A stretch of 64,000 nucleotides of DNA from Methylotenera sp. (GTDB lineage Bacteria > Pseudomonadota > Gammaproteobacteria > Burkholderiales > Methylophilaceae). The stretch covers positions 1 through 64,000 of the forward strand of contig JAUYAL010000037.1 of the NCBI GenBank assembly GCA_030693535.1, written 5' to 3'. Below are positions 62,613 through 64,000 of the stretch, in pieces. The notes under the pieces were generated by a model. It ran no database searches and had not been told where the DNA came from. It saw nothing but the letters and a program-made list of their open reading frames with translations. The translations under genes and the position numbers were made by a program. How positions within the stretch are numbered: position 1 is the first letter of the stretch; each line of letters opens with the position of its first letter.

Positions 62613-64000
62613 ATGTTACCTACCTTAGTATTGGTTGGCCGTCCCAATGTCGGCAAATCCACTTTATTTAATCGTCTGACTAAAAGCCGCGATGCACTGG
62701 TTGCAGACTTGCCAGGACTTACGCGTGACCGACACTATGGTCGAGGCGTTGGCGCAAGTCAGCCATATTTGGTGGTTGATACGGGAGGATTTGAGCCGAA
62801 TACTGACAGCGGCATATTGAAAGCAATGGCGGTACAAACGCTATTAGCGATTGATGAAGCTGATGTGATTATTTTCATCGTTGATGGTCGCCAAGGCGCC
62901 ACCCCACAAGACATGGAAATCGCCAATCGTTTGCGTAGATGTAAATGCCCAGTATTGTTGGCTGTGAATAAAACTGAAGGTATGAACAAAGCTGTTGTCA
63001 GTGCAGAGTTTCATGAATTAGGTTTGGGTGATCCACTATCAATTTCATCTGCACATGGTGAAGGTGTGAAAGATATTATAGATTTAGCGCTTGAGAGTTT
63101 TCAGGAGGTTGAGGATGAGCCAGAGCTAGATCAAACTGGTGATAGAATACCTAAAGTAGCCATTGTTGGTCGCCCTAACGTAGGGAAGTCGACCTTAGTT
63201 AATGCGTTGCTAGGTGAGGAGCGTGTCATTGCTTTTGACGAACCAGGTACGACACGTGATTCTATTTCTATTGATTTAGAGAAAAATGGCAAACATTACA
63301 CACTAATAGACACGGCGGGCGTGCGTAAGCGTGGTCGTGTATTAGAAGCGATTGAGAAATTTTCCGTTATTAAAACCATACAATCTATTGAAGAAGCTAA
63401 CGTAGTGATTTTGGTCGTTGATGCGCAAGAAGGCATTACTGAGCAAGATGCACACGTTGCGGCTTATATATTAGAAGCAGGTCGTGCATTAGTTGTGGCT
63501 ATTAACAAGTGGGATGGTTTAAAGGAAGAAGAGCGCGATTGGGTTAAGCGAGAAATAGACCGTAAATTGATGTTCTTAGACTTTGCTGAGTTTCATTACA
63601 TTTCAGCATTACGTAAAAAAGGCTTGCCAGAACTGTTTAAGTCGGTTGATATTGCTTTTAAAGCCGCTTTTGCAAAATTAGCTACTCCTCAACTAACTCG
63701 TGTGCTGATTGATGCATTACAACAGCATCAACCTCCGATTAGTAAAGGCATTCGCCCTAAGTTGCGTTATGCCCATCAGGGCGGTAGCAATCCGCCTATT
63801 GTGGTCATTCACGGCAACCATGTTGATGGTGTTAAAGATGCATATACCAGATTTTTAGAAAAAACTTTCCGCAGAACATTTCAGCTCTCAGGTACACCAT
63901 TGCGGGTGCAATACAAGCAAGGTAGCAATCCATTTGCTGAAGATGAAGATAAACGTAAACCAGGTGAAGGAATTGTTAGTATGCGTCGACGTAAAACGGC
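62613..64000 (+). CDS. der: Ribosome-associated GTPase Der (EngA), 3' end outside the window
   Basis: Double GTPase needed for 50S assembly. Both G domains are visible: G1 GRPNVGKS at residues 9-16 and 186-193, with DTGGF and DTAGVRKRG as the G3 regions and NKTE and NKWD as G4. The C-terminal KH-like domain begins with RVLIDALQ and continues to [13 protein letters not shown] at the edge. About 462 codons are present; only a short tail is missing. The ATG at 62613 gives the standard N-terminus LPTLVLVGR. Confidence 0.95.
   Translation, partial: MLPTLVLVGRPNVGKSTLFNRLTKSRDALVADLPGLTRDRHYGRGVGASQPYLVVDTGGFEPNTDSGILKAMAVQTLLAIDEADVIIFIVDGRQGATPQDMEIANRLRRCKCPVLLAVNKTEGMNKAVVSAEFHELGLGDPLSISSAHGEGVKDIIDLALESFQEVEDEPELDQTGDRIPKVAIVGRPNVGKSTLVNALLGEERVIAFDEPGTTRDSISIDLEKNGKHYTLIDTAGVRKRGRVLEAIEKFSVIKTIQSIEEANVVILVVDAQEGITEQDAHVAAYILEAGRALVVAINKWDGLKEEERDWVKREIDRKLMFLDFAEFHYISALRKKGLPELFKSVDIAFKAAFAKLATPQLTRVLIDALQQHQPPISKGIRPKLRYAHQGGSNPPIVVIHGNHVDGVKDAYTRFLEKTFRRTFQLSGTPLRVQYKQGSNPFAEDEDKRKPGEGIVSMRRRKT

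Overview
The window reads as a chromosome segment of a methylotrophic betaproteobacterium, most likely of the family Methylophilaceae (Methylotenera-like). The main evidence is a tetrahydromethanopterin C1 cluster (fhcB-fhcA-[PPOX]-fhcD-fhcC, 43.6-49.0 kb), a formaldehyde-activating enzyme paralogue (30.1 kb), low-to-moderate GC with heavy TTA/TTG leucine usage, and betaproteobacterial gene groupings (rpfE-recJ, tpiA-secG-tRNA-Leu, rlmN-pilF-rodZ-ispG-hisS-yfgM-bamB-der, ECF sigma/DUF3619/DUF3106). Assignment to genus is inference. No prophage, CRISPR array or intact insertion sequence is visible.

Layout. 0-7.5 kb: a truncated unknown gene, an RpfE-like gene overlapping recJ, nnrD, copper ATPase copA, tpiA, secG and tRNA-Leu(GAG). 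7.5-13 kb: uup and rep (minus), a small orphan gene, rbgA. 13.3-15.4 kb: a tight minus-strand module of ECF sigma factor, membrane protein, small exported protein and DUF3106 protein, next to an exported 11-residue-repeat protein. 15.6-21.8 kb: a methyltransferase, an oxygen-binding-type MBL protein with an FNR-like box upstream, dhaLK, a MoxY-like sensor kinase with its LuxR-type regulator, and a lipoprotein. 22-26 kb: an orphan Rieske oxygenase, an HflX GTPase with atypical codon usage, and a DMT permease. 26.2-29.7 kb: argD-argF-argG behind a structured leader and ahead of a long perfect inverted-repeat terminator. 30-37.6 kb: the Fae paralogue, cheR-cheD-cheB-cheY-cheZ, and a CHASE4-PAS-GGDEF-EAL protein. 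37.6-42.6 kb: DUF779 protein and aldehyde dehydrogenase, a cysteine hydrolase, a membrane adenylate cyclase, and a protein with an internal duplication. 42.6-49 kb: trhO and the fhc operon. 49.1-52 kb: a SERCA-type P-type ATPase flanked by a decayed transposase fragment. 52.5-64 kb: ndk, rlmN, pilF, rodZ, ispG, hisS, two dipeptide-ABC ATPases, yfgM, bamB and the start of der.

How the genes work together. Fae and the Fhc complex belong to formaldehyde oxidation by the H4MPT pathway: Fae condenses formaldehyde with H4MPT, and FhcABCD releases formate from formyl-H4MPT. The aldehyde dehydrogenase, DhaKL and two-component pair may connect to C1/C3 metabolism, but that is inference. The chemotaxis genes supply receptor methylation/demethylation and CheY/CheZ, while cheA and cheW lie outside the window. 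The features most worth following up are the PPOX gene inside the fhc operon, the extended Fae paralogue, the FNR-like box before the MBL/ODP gene, the transferred-looking HflX and ATPase genes, and the overlapping ECF-sigma module.
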